The notes below the pieces were generated by a model, which was not told the origin of the DNA, ran no database searches, and saw only the letters and a program-made list of their open reading frames with translations. Shown one piece after another: positions 11,367-22,216 of a stretch of DNA of 64,000 bases; within the stretch, counting starts at the first letter, position 1; every line of letters begins with the position of its first letter. Location of the stretch: NCBI GenBank assembly GCA_047495785.1, contig JBLDXI010000046.1:992001-1056000 (forward strand). Direction: 5' to 3'. The stretch is from Lepidodermella squamata. Taxonomy: Eukaryota; Gastrotricha. The translations under genes were made by a program, and so were the position numbers.

Positions 11367-11745
11367 ATAGTGGCTTCTGATTGGCCTTCTTTGCCCGCAT
11401 CGGCCGAGAATGTCCTGTCAATCCTGCCAAGCGTCGACTACTACCATTTTCGGAGCTTGAGCAACGGCGATTCAAATATGTTCACATCATTCTTGAACCA
11501 AAGCAAATCACCATTCGAGTCGAACATCGCGCCAGTCGCCGCCGGGCCGTTCAAAATGGGCGCTTCGAAAATTGGCCCCAATGCAAGTCCGTCCTTCATT
11601 GGCCTGTGGGATCTAGCTAGTCGTCATGATGTCATAACATTTGCATTCTATGTCAAGGCCAGCTGCATGTACGACGCTGGAATTTTCGGAATTTTCCACA
11701 ACAGCAGTTTGTCGCGCGCGACGGAATCTTCAAGCTTGACTATCT
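11367..11745 (+). pseudogene. Broken 5' copy of the LamG-channel gene
   Basis: About 125 codons align with the first LamG-like domain of the gene starting at 12445: shared DWP-LPASAE, LPSVDYYHF, SLSNGDSNMF, SNI-PVA-GPF-MGAS and FYVK blocks in the same order. The copy lacks the signal-peptide start, diverges after about 11700, and runs directly into a GT microsatellite. Nothing of domains 2-5 or of the channel follows before the intact gene about 700 bp downstream. It reads as a truncated tandem duplicate. A short transcript cannot be excluded because the first 110 codons are still open. Confidence 0.82.
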
Positions 11746-11746
11746 G

Positions 11747-11748
<2 letters not shown>

Positions 11749-11783
<35 letters not shown>
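11749..11783. repeat. (GT)n microsatellite
   Basis: About 35 nt of uninterrupted GT dinucleotides at the point where homology of the upstream LamG fragment ends, so it may mark the duplication or truncation breakpoint. Confidence 0.95.
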
Positions 11784-11788
<5 letters not shown>

Positions 11789-12444
11789 CCGTGAACCTAG
11801 CTTAACTCGTGAATGCTGGTCTCAGAGGAAAGGCCCAACCCCGCGCTGAAAGCTAACTCATTGGATTTGTTGATATAAATGTGTTAACAAAAAGGCGGCA
11901 CAAATCACCGCGACATGAATGACGACAGTTATGGGTAAGAAAAACGCTGATCACTCGTGGCTACAGTAGGAAACTCATCACTTACTTCTGAAAATTTGAA
12001 TTTCGGTTTGATAGTTTGATAGCGAAGCCATTGTATGTGGAAATGAATGAATCAAAGATTCCATGTTTGGCTGGTAATAAAGCCTGAGGTTGAATTACTA
12101 AGCATTTGGTTAGCATTTGACTGATTTTTCTCATAAAGCAATAATTGCAAGAACCTAACTAAGAACCAATAATTCCAATACAAATAAACAGAGGCAGGAA
12201 TGCACAGGGCGCAAAATTTTAAGGGGGCGAGTAAATAATCTCGGTGGAACCGGAAAAGCCAGGAATTTATACTAAGCCTGTCGAAGGTGATATTTCAATT
12301 TTTTATTGTAAAATCAGGCATGATCGTAGCGAAAAGCCGGAACTGTAATTTCAAATTTCCTAGTCCGCCTTTTGACAGGTGCCTAACTCAAAATTCCAGT
12401 TCATCGACGAAAATCATTCTTCGAGAATTAAGCAGCAGTGAAAA
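11784..12444. other. Intergenic upstream of LamG-channel gene
   Basis: AT-rich sequence with no open frame of interest and no remnant of the LamG domains. The promoter of the gene at 12445 should lie here; no clear TATA/initiator pair is visible. Confidence 0.4.
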
Positions 12445-15400
12445 ATGTTGGTTAAAATTTTGCTAATTTTTATGCGAGGCATCGCGGCTTTCGATTGGCC
12501 CGACCTGCCTGCATCGGCCGAGGATGCCCTCTCAACCCTTCCAAGTGTTGACTACTACCATTTTTGGAGCTTGAGTAACGGCGATTCGAATATGTTCGCA
12601 TCATCGAAGAACACAAACGTATCAGCTTTCCAGTCTAACATCGTGCCTGTCGCTGTCGGACCGTTCAGAATGGGCGCTTCAACTGTTGGCGCCAATCCGG
12701 CCCAATTAGCATCGTATAATTTAGCTAAGCCGCATACCGAAATAACTCTGACGTTCTATGTCAAAACAGGCTGCACAAACTACCCCGGAATTTTCACACT
12801 TGAAAACTTGATTTCTGTCTATTGCCAAACAGCAACGAAGACACTCAAAGCAACGGTCTGGCAAAGCGGCACTAAGGCTGATAGCGGCCTTGACCTTGCT
12901 ATTAAGACCAACGTTTGGCAATTCGTCGCGATACAAATCCTCCAAGTTTCAACCGGCCAATACAATGTACAGTGGGGTGTAACGGATTACGACGATAATC
13001 AAATTAATTTTGGAAAGGCCCAAACCCTAGTCACGAATTCGTTCAGCAACAAAATGTTCATCGGAGGCGGCATTTTGCTCAGTAATACGGATCTGGCTTA
13101 TATGAGCTCTGCCGATCAAATTGCCTGCATGGTTCTCTACAACTCAGCATTGCTGCCGTCAATAGTAAAAATGATTCCATTTGCTTGCGGCTATGCGAAT
13201 AGGCCATCGAGCTATCTGCCTGAAACTTTCAGACTCATGCCTCAGATAAATAGCATGGTCATTCATATGCCTCTGAGGAATGAGAACTACGTGGTTCTTC
13301 AAAAATTTGGAACTGATTACCTAAGAACGGCAAATGCAGACGGTGTCCTACCATTGCAAGTTCGCGATCGCCTCGGTCCGAACGGTTACGGTTCTGTTTC
13401 CGTCTTATCAGACGGTGGGAAAGCTATTTTCATGGACAACTTGCGGGCACCTGGGTCAATATCCCTCTCATTCTACTACCTGGCTCCATGTGAAAGTTCA
13501 AGTGCTTTATTCAAGTTGAATGAAGGCTTAATAACTTGCGAACCATCAAAGGGTTTAGCTTACACCGGCATAACGATAGATGGTACTACTGCGACTTCTG
13601 AGCCTGTGCCCTACATTCGCACCAATGATTGGTCATTTTTCACCTTTGTGTTCAACTCCATAACGGGGAAGCTCGAAACCTACTACCAGCTGCCTGAAAA
13701 TGAGCAGCCTCAATCGGGCCCCGTCACGGACAGGCGGTTCAACATGACTAAAACGGCCAATACATATTTTGGTTTATTCGCTAGTGCCAACTCAATACCA
13801 AGTCGAGCTACGGATAACATTGCCTGCGTCACCATGCATAATACTGTTCTGACTTCCAGCGACATTCGACTACTGACCTACACGTGCGGGAAGAGGCCGA
13901 ATAGGTCGGATAAACTACCGGCAACCTTTGATGCAATGCCTCAACTTGGCAGTTTAATTTGGCACGCGCCTTTCGGATCTGCAACAGAGGCTTTGATTTT
14001 CGATAAATTTGGCTCTACGACCTGGTATGGTTCAGCTACGAAAAATGCCGCAACTTTCAAGACAGGCGGCCCATTTGGCAACGGGTTTATGAAGGCAAAT
14101 TTTAATGGACCCAATGTCAGCACTGTAATGAACCAAGATTCGTTCACTGTGTCATTTTCCTACTATGGACCTTGCGACGAAACTGTTGGCATTTTCTACG
14201 CTCTTCGATTCAGCATCTTTTGTTCGAATTGGAAAATGTATCTGAAAAACGCTTATGGCATTTCATCTGACCCAATTACACATGATTCGCAAAAAACTTG
14301 GCAGTTTTATACATTTACTTACACGTCGTCGCAAACTTTGAAAGGCTACTACCAATCACTGTCTGATGCTGTCCCCAAGAACATCTTTACGGAGCCTGGC
14401 TTCGCAATTATAATGCCAATACATCCACTTTTTAGCGATATCCAAATCGGAGATCAGGTCACAACTACAAATGCGGCTGGCAAACGTATCGCCTGTGTGA
14501 GCTACCATTCTTCTGTGCTAACGGAAACGGATATTGCGAAATTTTCGGCGCTGTGCGGTAAAAAGGAGCCGAGAAGCAGCAGCCTGCCAGCCTATTTCGA
14601 CCTGCTCCCTCAAAAATTAGGCCTGGTTCTGTATGTACCTTTTATGAGCAGCACTCAATCTAAAATGTTCGACAAATGGGGATCAGAGATGAACTTGAAC
14701 TTAGCTGGAGTTGCACCACCCGTTTCCGCTGGTGGTCCTTTCAACCTTGGATCTGCTAAAGGCAGTGATACTACCAATGGCATAAGCTATGTTATAGAAA
14801 CGTCATCCTCCTTCACGCTTTCTTTCTACTATAAATCTAAGGGAAATGATAAGCAGGCAATTTTGACTATCGGCCAGTTATCAATAACTTATGAATACGG
14901 AGTTGGGATCCGCTTACGCAAGCGACAAGGCAGCGATGCTTCGTTTTCTCAGACCATTGGAGAAGTTGGTTACGGACCCACTGAAAAATGGCAATTCAAC
15001 GTGTTTACTTACAATGCGACGAAATTGGAACTTTCTGCCTACATCTTGCAAGAAGGCGGTACGATGAAAGGTATTTTCACCTCCAAAAATTTAAACCTTC
15101 ATACCGCGGATCTGTTCGGAATTAACTGGTTTCGTGTTGGAGTTAGCTATGATGGACCCAGTACAGTGTACAAAATGTTGGCCGATCAGGAGTTGGCCTG
15201 CATTACCTATTACTCAGTCCCTTTGAGTGGTGCAGATCTTGCTCAGTTACCTTATTCCTGCGGAAACATCACATCGGCGAAATATCAGAATTTGCCCCCT
15301 ATACCACAGAATGACTCGCTTATATTTTATTTACCCCTTAATTCGGTTTATCAACTATCGACTATCGACAAGCTTGGTACAAACATCTTAACCGCAGCTA

Positions 15401-17328
15401 ATACCGAATCTGCTGTAGCCAAGATGCCTGGACCTTCTGGGGCCGGGTCTTACTCCTCGACATCAAAGATTTTGTCATTGCCGTTGCTGCCACCATTTGA
15501 CAAGTTCACAGTGACTTTCTATTATAATGGACCTTGTAACCAGGATTCCGCCATCATGACAACATCGATTTTCACGATTTTCTGCAATCAATCATCGATC
15601 TATCTTAATGGTTGGAATGAGGGAGATTTTGCGTTTTCGACTCAATCTTTCCCAATAGCATACGGAAGTCCATCAAACTGGGCCTTTGTCGCCATGGCTT
15701 TTGAATCCACTACCCTAACAGCCTACACGAAAATGGCTGGTGAAAAAATGATAGGCGCTGGTAGCCAGACGGATTTCGGCTTGCAAGGTCGGTCATCCTA
15801 TGCAGGATACTACAGTCTTGATTTGGGAACGGCTTCTTTAGGTGGGAAAACCATTTCTATACCTGATTCTGCTGAGCTAGCATGTGTGAGCCTTCATTCG
15901 AGCGTTCTTACCACTGACGACATAATTTACGTGTCCAGGTTATGTGGCGAACCTCCGTCGACTTCCACTTCGACATCCACCTCCACCTCCACCTCAACTA
16001 CGCCAATGCCAACATCTTCAACTACGGAATCAACCTCGACATCGACTATACCCGGTTCAACCGCGACTACTGGCACGAACATGATCTCTACTACCAGTAA
16101 CCTAAATACTGAAACTGCTATTGTGTATTCGAAGGCGACAAAATCAGGTTTAGCAGCCGATGGAACCCCAAAATTGGGAACGACAGAATCAGCCCAAGAC
16201 ATCCTGCCAACTCTAGACGGTCCAGGTGTTACTCCACCAATTAAGCCATTCGACACGGTGGAGAATGTGATTAAGCGATGCGATCATTTCGACAGCAATC
16301 GCTACACCCCGCCGATGATCAACGGAGCGGAGCCAAATTACGTCAACGTCACCTTCTATGTACCAAGTTTGAGTGAGCTAACCAGCGCAGATGACACGAT
16401 CTCGGTTAGTGGGGTCTTGCTACTGTCCTGGAGTGTAGCAACCTGCCCGAAGAACTCGTCAGACGCGATCAGCACTCGGCCTAAAGAGGAAATTTACGTC
16501 GCTAAGCCTGACATGATCTGGCTTCCTGGAATTCGATTCCTCAACAGCGCACAGTCGAACATCTACATGAAGAACGTTGCTGTGGGAGACGACTTTCTCG
16601 TAACCATGGATGGAGTTGGTTCGAAGAATAGCCCGAATAAGACCTACAACTTCTACTGGACCAGGGAGGGGCTTTTCAAGGCTGATTGCACCCAAATGAT
16701 GCAGGATTTTCCGTTCGACACGCAAACCTGCTCGTTCGAGTTCAGCCTACAACGATCGAGGAAGATTCTCTCATTCCGAGACCCGCCAAACTTCCTCTGG
16801 GATATTGGAGCCGTTGACAATTCGGAATGGGTGGTGAAGGATATCGAGACTTCCTTGTCATGGGCTAAATTCAATGGCTACAATGTTACCACTGCTGTTT
16901 TTACAGTAACCTTCAAACGAAAGCCAACCTATTACATTGCTAATCTATACCTGCCAACTGCGATTTTGGGCAGTTTGGATCTGGCGACATTCCTGATGGC
17001 ACCTGCTATGCCTGAGCGGTCATCTTTCGCGGTGACCATCTTACTAGCCATGGCTGTGAGCCAAACTGACGTAATTGGCCAAGCTCCGAATACGGATAGC
17101 ACTATTTTGAGTACTTACATCCAATGGATGGCTTGGTTTTCCGCCGGAGTCACTGTTTACGATTTACTGTCTCTTTGGCTGGCCTGCTCCTACTTTGTCG
17201 ACGGCAAGCGAGATATGAAGAGGCTGTTTGGTGGCAAGATTAGCATGGTTCGCCTGCTGGATATACCGGCTTTTCTTGCTGCGACTGCTTTCTTCGCGTT
17301 CGCCCAATGGTTCATGCTAAAAAATTGA
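12445..17328 (+). CDS. Cys-loop channel fused to five LamG-like domains
   Basis: One uninterrupted frame of 1627 residues. Signal peptide at residues 1-16. Five homologous domains of about 220-235 residues (about 18-247, 248-481, 482-703, 704-938, 939-1167) each open with an LP-x-x-F-D-x-x-P-Q type block, contain FTVSFYYxGPC-like strands and close with an IACV-x-x-H-x-S-V-L...CG motif, as in concanavalin-like (LamG_3) jelly-roll domains. A Ser/Thr-rich stalk follows (about 1170-1230, STST runs). Residues about 1270-1490 form a Cys-loop ligand-binding domain with CTQMMQDFPFDTQTC (13 residues between cysteines). M1 about 1494-1517, M2 about 1524-1545, M3 about 1556-1585, a very short M3-M4 loop, M4 about 1603-1625. 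The LamG array probably binds extracellular glycans or matrix. The fusion is unusual for the family, whose subunits are normally 400-600 residues. Confidence 0.92.
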   Translation: MLVKILLIFMRGIAAFDWPDLPASAEDALSTLPSVDYYHFWSLSNGDSNMFASSKNTNVSAFQSNIVPVAVGPFRMGASTVGANPAQLASYNLAKPHTEITLTFYVKTGCTNYPGIFTLENLISVYCQTATKTLKATVWQSGTKADSGLDLAIKTNVWQFVAIQILQVSTGQYNVQWGVTDYDDNQINFGKAQTLVTNSFSNKMFIGGGILLSNTDLAYMSSADQIACMVLYNSALLPSIVKMIPFACGYANRPSSYLPETFRLMPQINSMVIHMPLRNENYVVLQKFGTDYLRTANADGVLPLQVRDRLGPNGYGSVSVLSDGGKAIFMDNLRAPGSISLSFYYLAPCESSSALFKLNEGLITCEPSKGLAYTGITIDGTTATSEPVPYIRTNDWSFFTFVFNSITGKLETYYQLPENEQPQSGPVTDRRFNMTKTANTYFGLFASANSIPSRATDNIACVTMHNTVLTSSDIRLLTYTCGKRPNRSDKLPATFDAMPQLGSLIWHAPFGSATEALIFDKFGSTTWYGSATKNAATFKTGGPFGNGFMKANFNGPNVSTVMNQDSFTVSFSYYGPCDETVGIFYALRFSIFCSNWKMYLKNAYGISSDPITHDSQKTWQFYTFTYTSSQTLKGYYQSLSDAVPKNIFTEPGFAIIMPIHPLFSDIQIGDQVTTTNAAGKRIACVSYHSSVLTETDIAKFSALCGKKEPRSSSLPAYFDLLPQKLGLVLYVPFMSSTQSKMFDKWGSEMNLNLAGVAPPVSAGGPFNLGSAKGSDTTNGISYVIETSSSFTLSFYYKSKGNDKQAILTIGQLSITYEYGVGIRLRKRQGSDASFSQTIGEVGYGPTEKWQFNVFTYNATKLELSAYILQEGGTMKGIFTSKNLNLHTADLFGINWFRVGVSYDGPSTVYKMLADQELACITYYSVPLSGADLAQLPYSCGNITSAKYQNLPPIPQNDSLIFYLPLNSVYQLSTIDKLGTNILTAANTESAVAKMPGPSGAGSYSSTSKILSLPLLPPFDKFTVTFYYNGPCNQDSAIMTTSIFTIFCNQSSIYLNGWNEGDFAFSTQSFPIAYGSPSNWAFVAMAFESTTLTAYTKMAGEKMIGAGSQTDFGLQGRSSYAGYYSLDLGTASLGGKTISIPDSAELACVSLHSSVLTTDDIIYVSRLCGEPPSTSTSTSTSTSTSTTPMPTSSTTESTSTSTIPGSTATTGTNMISTTSNLNTETAIVYSKATKSGLAADGTPKLGTTESAQDILPTLDGPGVTPPIKPFDTVENVIKRCDHFDSNRYTPPMINGAEPNYVNVTFYVPSLSELTSADDTISVSGVLLLSWSVATCPKNSSDAISTRPKEEIYVAKPDMIWLPGIRFLNSAQSNIYMKNVAVGDDFLVTMDGVGSKNSPNKTYNFYWTREGLFKADCTQMMQDFPFDTQTCSFEFSLQRSRKILSFRDPPNFLWDIGAVDNSEWVVKDIETSLSWAKFNGYNVTTAVFTVTFKRKPTYYIANLYLPTAILGSLDLATFLMAPAMPERSSFAVTILLAMAVSQTDVIGQAPNTDSTILSTYIQWMAWFSAGVTVYDLLSLWLACSYFVDGKRDMKRLFGGKISMVRLLDIPAFLAATAFFAFAQWFMLKN

Positions 17329-17933
17329 GCTGAACAACTTTTTGAAGAAAATAACTTGTTCATTTTAATAACTTGTTTAATCACACACTTCACCGTTACA
17401 GTGGCAAATCAGTTTTGCAACATAATTTCCTTACTAGACTTTATTTCCATTTCAGACTACTTATTTTTCGAGTAAACTTGGCGTGACTTATGCTGCTTCT
17501 TGCTTCGGATTCTTTGATGATATAGTTTTGTGGAAAATGCGAATGTGTGATCCAGAGTTGCCCAACCCGAATAGCACTCATGTTAGAGAAAACCATGATC
17601 ATAAGCTGATATTGTCAGCCTGATTTTATACAAATGGTCGTTGGTGTTATAGCGAGTTTGAGTTTGCAATTTTCGGACAACTGCTTATTTTGGCCAATAA
17701 GCCAACCAGTTTCACCCAATGAACTTGCCAAAAGGTATTTCGTGGCAGTTTTCATTGTGAGTTTAACCATTATTGAATTTGTTAATATAGGTATCAGATT
17801 AGTTCATTCAAAAGCAAATTAAGCACTTCATGTTTTACGTGATCACGTTCTGATAGCACTTACAGCTCATCTTATTTCATCTCCTATGATCTCACGTTCA
17901 TCGCACTTGGCAGTGATTGCTCAAATGCTGTCT
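17329..17933. other. Convergent 3' region, nothing supported
   Basis: Between the stop of the LamG-channel gene and the stop of the PAN-like gene. Only short, domain-free frames; no repeat detected by eye. Confidence 0.4.
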
Positions 17934-18339
17934 TCAAATTCTGACCCAGTTCGAGACACCAGCGGGTATCTTCGTGGTAGCATTAACGCATTTTTTCAGC
18001 ATGTAGCAGGAGCGCACGTCGGACTTCGATTGAATGACGTATGTGATGGCCCTGCATCTAGCGTCCCAGCCGCAGATTTCTTTGCATTTATCCAAGTACA
18101 TGAACTTTGAACTGGCGCTGAAAACCAATAGCGTATTGTCTGTGCTTGCCTTCGGATCTAAGTTGTCTCGACATTCACCAGTCACCGATTGGTATTCTGC
18201 TCGATGTCAAAATAATTACAATGGGCATATGTATATATTACTGGACGAAAAGAAGCTTACTCGGTGTCATACTATTCGCTGCGTATACGCCAGCGAAAAA
18301 CATGAGGGCGAAGACGGCTGCAAGCTTGATAGACACCAT
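17934..18339 (-). CDS. Small secreted PAN/apple-like protein
   Basis: Two exons, 18339-18261 and 18196-17934, with a 64-nt intron (GTAAGC...GAGCAG); joined frame 113 residues. Signal peptide MVSIKLAAVFALMFFAGVYA. The mature protein has six cysteines including YLDKCKEICGWDARCRAITY and a later CYMLKKC; a C-x3-C-x5-C block followed by an aromatic-rich strand is the pattern of PAN/apple domains (protein or carbohydrate binding). One sequon (NAT). A clear paralogue begins at 63724: the signal peptides match at most positions, the intron is in the same place and phase, and a core promoter block is shared. Function unknown; probably an extracellular binding protein. Confidence 0.82.
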
Positions 18340-18407
18340 GGCTTGAGCTTTGATGTAAACGAATATCAAATGAAATATGAACAAGTGTTATATCTTGGAA
18401 TGAATTA

Positions 18408-18455
18408 ACGAAAACTAAGCGATTAGCGCTTGAATTTATGGGCGTTTTTTTGTAC
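18408..18455 (-). promoter_or_regulatory. Core promoter shared with the paralogue at 63.7 kb
   Basis: Read on the minus strand, this block has AAAAAACGCC then ATAAATT then GCGCTAATCGCT then TAGTTTTC, and the same order with only a few changes occurs at 63621-63667 upstream of the second PAN-like gene. It places a TATA-like ATAAATT about 20-25 nt before an initiator-like YAGTTT. No other sequence between the two loci is conserved so well outside coding DNA. Confidence 0.7.
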
Positions 18456-19985
18456 GCAAGTCAACAACGAACAAAAAACGCGCGAGACAGTGCAGCTGAA
18501 ACAATGCGAGCTGTAGCCGGCGGGAAATTTTTCGTAGCGACCTTTACCGAAAAGCTTCTATAGCCACTTCTACAGGCTACGGTAATATCGCCGTATTACC
18601 TACTTATGAAACTCAAATTATAAAGTTAAGTGCAAAGGGATGATAAATGATGCTCGCTAACACAGGTCTTAGTCAAGCGTGGCGATTTTGGCTGAAATCA
18701 GCAAATGAGCATCAAAGCGAGCCATCCAAGTCAGCCTCAAAAGTGATTTTTTTACCTGTTCCTAAGTAGGCTTACTTAGTACTTCGAATATTTACGGAAA
18801 AAAGGCGAAAGATTGGTACGGCGACAAAACAGCAACTTTGCGAAACAGCGGATGCGACAATACAGCAAATTTTTTATTTCGCGACAAAACAGCGAAAACT
18901 TACTATGTAAATGCTGCAACGTGTTTCTGCTGTTATGTTGAACAAGTTGCTGTTTTGTCGCGTTCGCTGTTTTGGGTATTTGCTGTCGAAAGAGTTTTCG
19001 AGATTAACCCTTTTTGACCGGCATACAATACGATATCTCTCCGGGAAAATTATTCTGACCTCATATTCTTACTAATTTTGATGCGTAGATGTCGAATTCG
19101 AAATCCGTTTTCAAAAATACTTTATCATTAAAGTGTAACAATGGGCGGAACTCGGTCTTTTACGTCGAACCTTAATTTTTGTTTATTCACTCCATATTTC
19201 TCCTCTCATATCGGAAAAACGCCAAGTTTTCCTGTAAATATGCCACCGATCTGTTAGATGGGTAATCGAATCTGCTTTTTCAAATAGAACTATCGGTTTC
19301 TGCTTAGGATTCGTAATTTTTGCGCCACAGGTGCAAATGAACCTATAGCACTTCACGTTTTTAACACGAAAACGAGTTTTGCGGGCGCCTCGGGTTCCAT
19401 TCTACGCGGCAACCTATATTTTCGATGCTTGGATTTTCAATTTTTATTTTTTATTTTATCATTTTGGATATTGGTCAGCCGATTTGCAAAGTTTGAACCC
19501 ATTCTTAAAGTGTCAAAGCCGTTTACTATAATGGGACAAAGTCGCGCAGTAAACAGTGATGAGTCATCGAACCAAAAAATCCCTCAAATTGAGACAATTT
19601 GATTTTTTCAATCGCGTAATGAGGCTATCGGTGATGATTCATAAAATATGTTAATAATCATTATATTTATATTGTGGGGCGGTCGTATTAAATCAATCAT
19701 TTCAAATAAATTTGTCCCTCCCTCTAGAATAAATACAGCACCTTCTACTTTTCGACATACTTCAGACATGGCACATGAGCAAATACTCATGTACGACATC
19801 GTAAAAGTTTTGCACGCCGAGAAGAAAAAATCATAAATCAAAAAATATAAGCACGCAAATTATTATGATTGACTATATTTGGATAGTTCAAATAGGTATG
19901 TTTTTACTATATGCCTCACCTAATTTCCGCCGGATTTATCGTGTGTCGATAAAGAAAAATTTCTCGATTATTTATTTTTAAATAA
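18456..19985. other. Intergenic with one fold-back repeat
   Basis: About 1.5 kb without a convincing gene. It contains the fold-back element annotated at 18815-18988. The remainder is AT-rich with short frames (e.g. 19608-19841 on both strands) that lack domains. Confidence 0.4.
18815..18988. repeat. Fold-back repeat, family A, copy 1
   Basis: The unit CGACAAAACAGC recurs in the left half (near 18820, 18855, 18880) and its complement GCTGTTTTGTCG in the right half (near 18945, 18965, 18980), around a centre containing ACTTACTATGTAAA...CGTGTTTCTGCT. The same arrangement, including the GGTACGGCGACAAAACAGCA start and the centre, occurs at 22305-22454. No coding capacity. Most simply a non-autonomous palindromic (MITE-like) element. 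Confidence 0.85.
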
Positions 19986-20522
19986 ATGTCGCCGATTTTT
20001 GTTGTTTCAGCCGTAATAATCATTCTATTCGTTGTATTTTGCTGTTCCATCTTTCTGTGGTTCATCTATTACTTCCGCGAGGTGACTACGTCCAACACCC
20101 ATCACCACCACCGTCATCGTTATTTCAGCCAGCAAAATTTGGATAGTGACGACGTTGAATCGGCTGATTTTTCGAACACCAACGACGAAAATCAACGCAG
20201 GCGGTTGTTTTATTTCGGAACTTCGTCCAGCAGTAATAGCAGGATGGGGTCGAGTGCGATTCCGCTGTTGATGCGAAATTCTAGTGATGCGGCTCAAAAA
20301 ATTATGGTGGCCATGACGAATCCGGTTGGAAGCATCATCAGGCAGCCGGGTGAGCCGAGGCCTAGCAGTTCAAGTCTGGGCCATCAACGCGATAGGATTC
20401 TACCTCAGCGAGAGTCGAGGCTGAAATCAAACAGCATGCCAGATGCGGCTAAAATTCTCGAGGAGGAAAATGAGGATGATCTAGGAGAAATTCCTGAGAA
20501 GAAAGAATGCCAAACTGATTAA
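19986..20522 (+). CDS. Single-pass membrane protein, hypothetical
   Basis: Intronless frame of 178 residues from an ATG at 19986. Residues 5-32 are a long hydrophobic segment (VVSAVIIILFVVFCCSIFLWF), then a basic/His-rich stretch (HHHHRHR) and a low-complexity Ser/Asn/Asp-rich cytoplasmic-type tail ending in KKECQTD. The lack of a preceding cleavable signal and the following positive charges suggest an N-out, C-in single-pass protein. An AATAAA lies at about 20588. No recognisable family. Confidence 0.62.
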   Translation: MSPIFVVSAVIIILFVVFCCSIFLWFIYYFREVTTSNTHHHHRHRYFSQQNLDSDDVESADFSNTNDENQRRRLFYFGTSSSSNSRMGSSAIPLLMRNSSDAAQKIMVAMTNPVGSIIRQPGEPRPSSSSLGHQRDRILPQRESRLKSNSMPDAAKILEEENEDDLGEIPEKKECQTD

Positions 20523-21691
20523 AAGTTTTTACAGCAATTTTCGTGTTGTAATGTTTCAGTTTTAGGATAGTTTTTCAACAAATTTCAAATAAATTTTGTA
20601 TTTTGAATTTGAATTTCAATCTTTTGCCAGGTTTACTGAATCTTTCTTTGAAGGTCCGAAAGTAAACGGTTTGAAAAAATACATTTTCTTAAATTTAGCA
20701 GAGTAATTTTTGAGCTCCTCCTAACGGCTTCTCCCGCCGTCTTTTCCATCCTTGGACACTGGAGGTATCAGAATTTATCAAATGGGTGTGCCTAGTGGAC
20801 ACCCTAAATTTCGATAGAGAAAAAATTGGGGAGAAAGAATTCGAAAACCCCATATTTTCGTCGCTTACGGTTACGGAGAAATTCCAGTGTCAAGTTGGTC
20901 ACGTGACCTTATCGGGTTTCACACCTGAGGGGTCATCTCGAGAACGGTGATAGCTAGGAAGCCGCTCTCAAAGAAAACGTTCATCAGCGTTATGAGAACT
21001 GCACTAAGGTCGATTTTGCACGAAATATCACATGTAATCAAACTGAATGCATTTCTAGGCAGATCTCATAACGCTGTTTAAACACCCTGGGGTTGTAGTC
21101 AACCTACAGGATTTTTTAAATATAGGATGTTGGAAAAAGGTGCCATTGAGCTTTAGCATTTGAGACGTAGAATATCTACGTCACATGGCTTTAACAGGTT
21201 CTAAGCACTTAAATTCTCAAACAAAAAGAAATATGGATTTCAAGATGGTATTTCTCCTTCCTAATTGAAGTTGTTTATTGACAGTTATTTGAAAGCATGA
21301 ATACGTCGAACCTCATTCCCCACTCAACGCGAAAATTTAAAAAAAAATTTAATTCACGATTTTCACGATTTTCACGATTTTTCAACCAAATATGAGAATT
21401 TGCGGGAAAATGCCGGCTCAAAATGCGGTTTTAGTGTGTTACAAATAATTAATTACCCACATATACCTGATGCGCCGGCGGGAGAGGCTTTTGCGTAAAA
21501 AATAAAGAGAGCATAATAAATAAATCAATCGCTAAGCGGCCGTTTATCGATCCACCTCAAGCGTACAGCGCGCGCATTTGATATATTGTTGTTCAAACAA
21601 TGCCGACAAAAAATTCCTACACTCATCCGTCGTCGTCGCTTTGAAGAGCACTAGATACAGGTACCTAGTAATTTTTCCTGCCTTAACCATC
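20523..21691. other. Intergenic; small inverted repeat
   Basis: No convincing gene. A 13-nt inverted pair (CAGCGTTATGAGA near 20990, TCTCATAACGCTG near 21065) could be the tip of a decayed fold-back element, and near 21353-21382 there is a short TTTCACGATT tandem repeat. Confidence 0.4.
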
Positions 21692-22216
21692 ATGATCTCA
21701 ACCGTTGGCAAAATGGTGGCGAAATACTTCAACTACGTCAAAAATCTGGCGAATCCGAACCCGGGCAAAGACGATGTTGGAAATTTTGCACTATTCCTTG
21801 GCTACATAATTTCCGGAATTATAGCCGCTCGGCTGATTCATTTTTTCGTCACGTCCATTTACGGATTTTCGAGTTATTATCTGCGAAAAGGCTCGAAATT
21901 TGCCGTAGAAAAACTAGCCGGCCGGCTGAATATTCCAGGCAACACGGCTTCGAACGTGGACGCTGATAAATTTGTCAATAAAGTTGCTTCAACGGTGAAA
22001 TTAATCATTGGAGGGGCGTTGGTTTTCTTCGTTGTTCAAGCCGTTTTCCGCCGATATACGTACGCGTTCAAAATTTACGAGAAATATTTCAAAAGCGCGG
22101 CTTTTGCGTCTTTGCCGCCGCTTTTCGCCCATGCCGCTACGTTTTTTCTACTCTCAGTTATCGTCGCCAAAATGTTCCAAGTATTTTTCGGACCTTATTT
22201 CAGCGGACCGCGTTGA
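21692..22216 (+). CDS. Multi-pass membrane protein, hypothetical
   Basis: Frame of 174 residues from the ATG at 21692 (the frame stays open upstream to 21578 but without an ATG). Three hydrophobic stretches: about residues 28-55 (FALFLGYIISGIIAARLIHFF), 100-120 (VKLIIGGALVFFVVQAVF) and 142-168. Strongly basic, Lys/Arg/Tyr-rich loops lie between them. A conserved-looking motif is RRYTYAFKIYEKYFK. I do not recognise the family; charge pattern and size would suit an organelle (ER or mitochondrial) membrane protein, but that is inference. It converges on the ERCC6 gene downstream. Confidence 0.6.
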   Translation: MISTVGKMVAKYFNYVKNLANPNPGKDDVGNFALFLGYIISGIIAARLIHFFVTSIYGFSSYYLRKGSKFAVEKLAGRLNIPGNTASNVDADKFVNKVASTVKLIIGGALVFFVVQAVFRRYTYAFKIYEKYFKSAAFASLPPLFAHAATFFLLSVIVAKMFQVFFGPYFSGPR

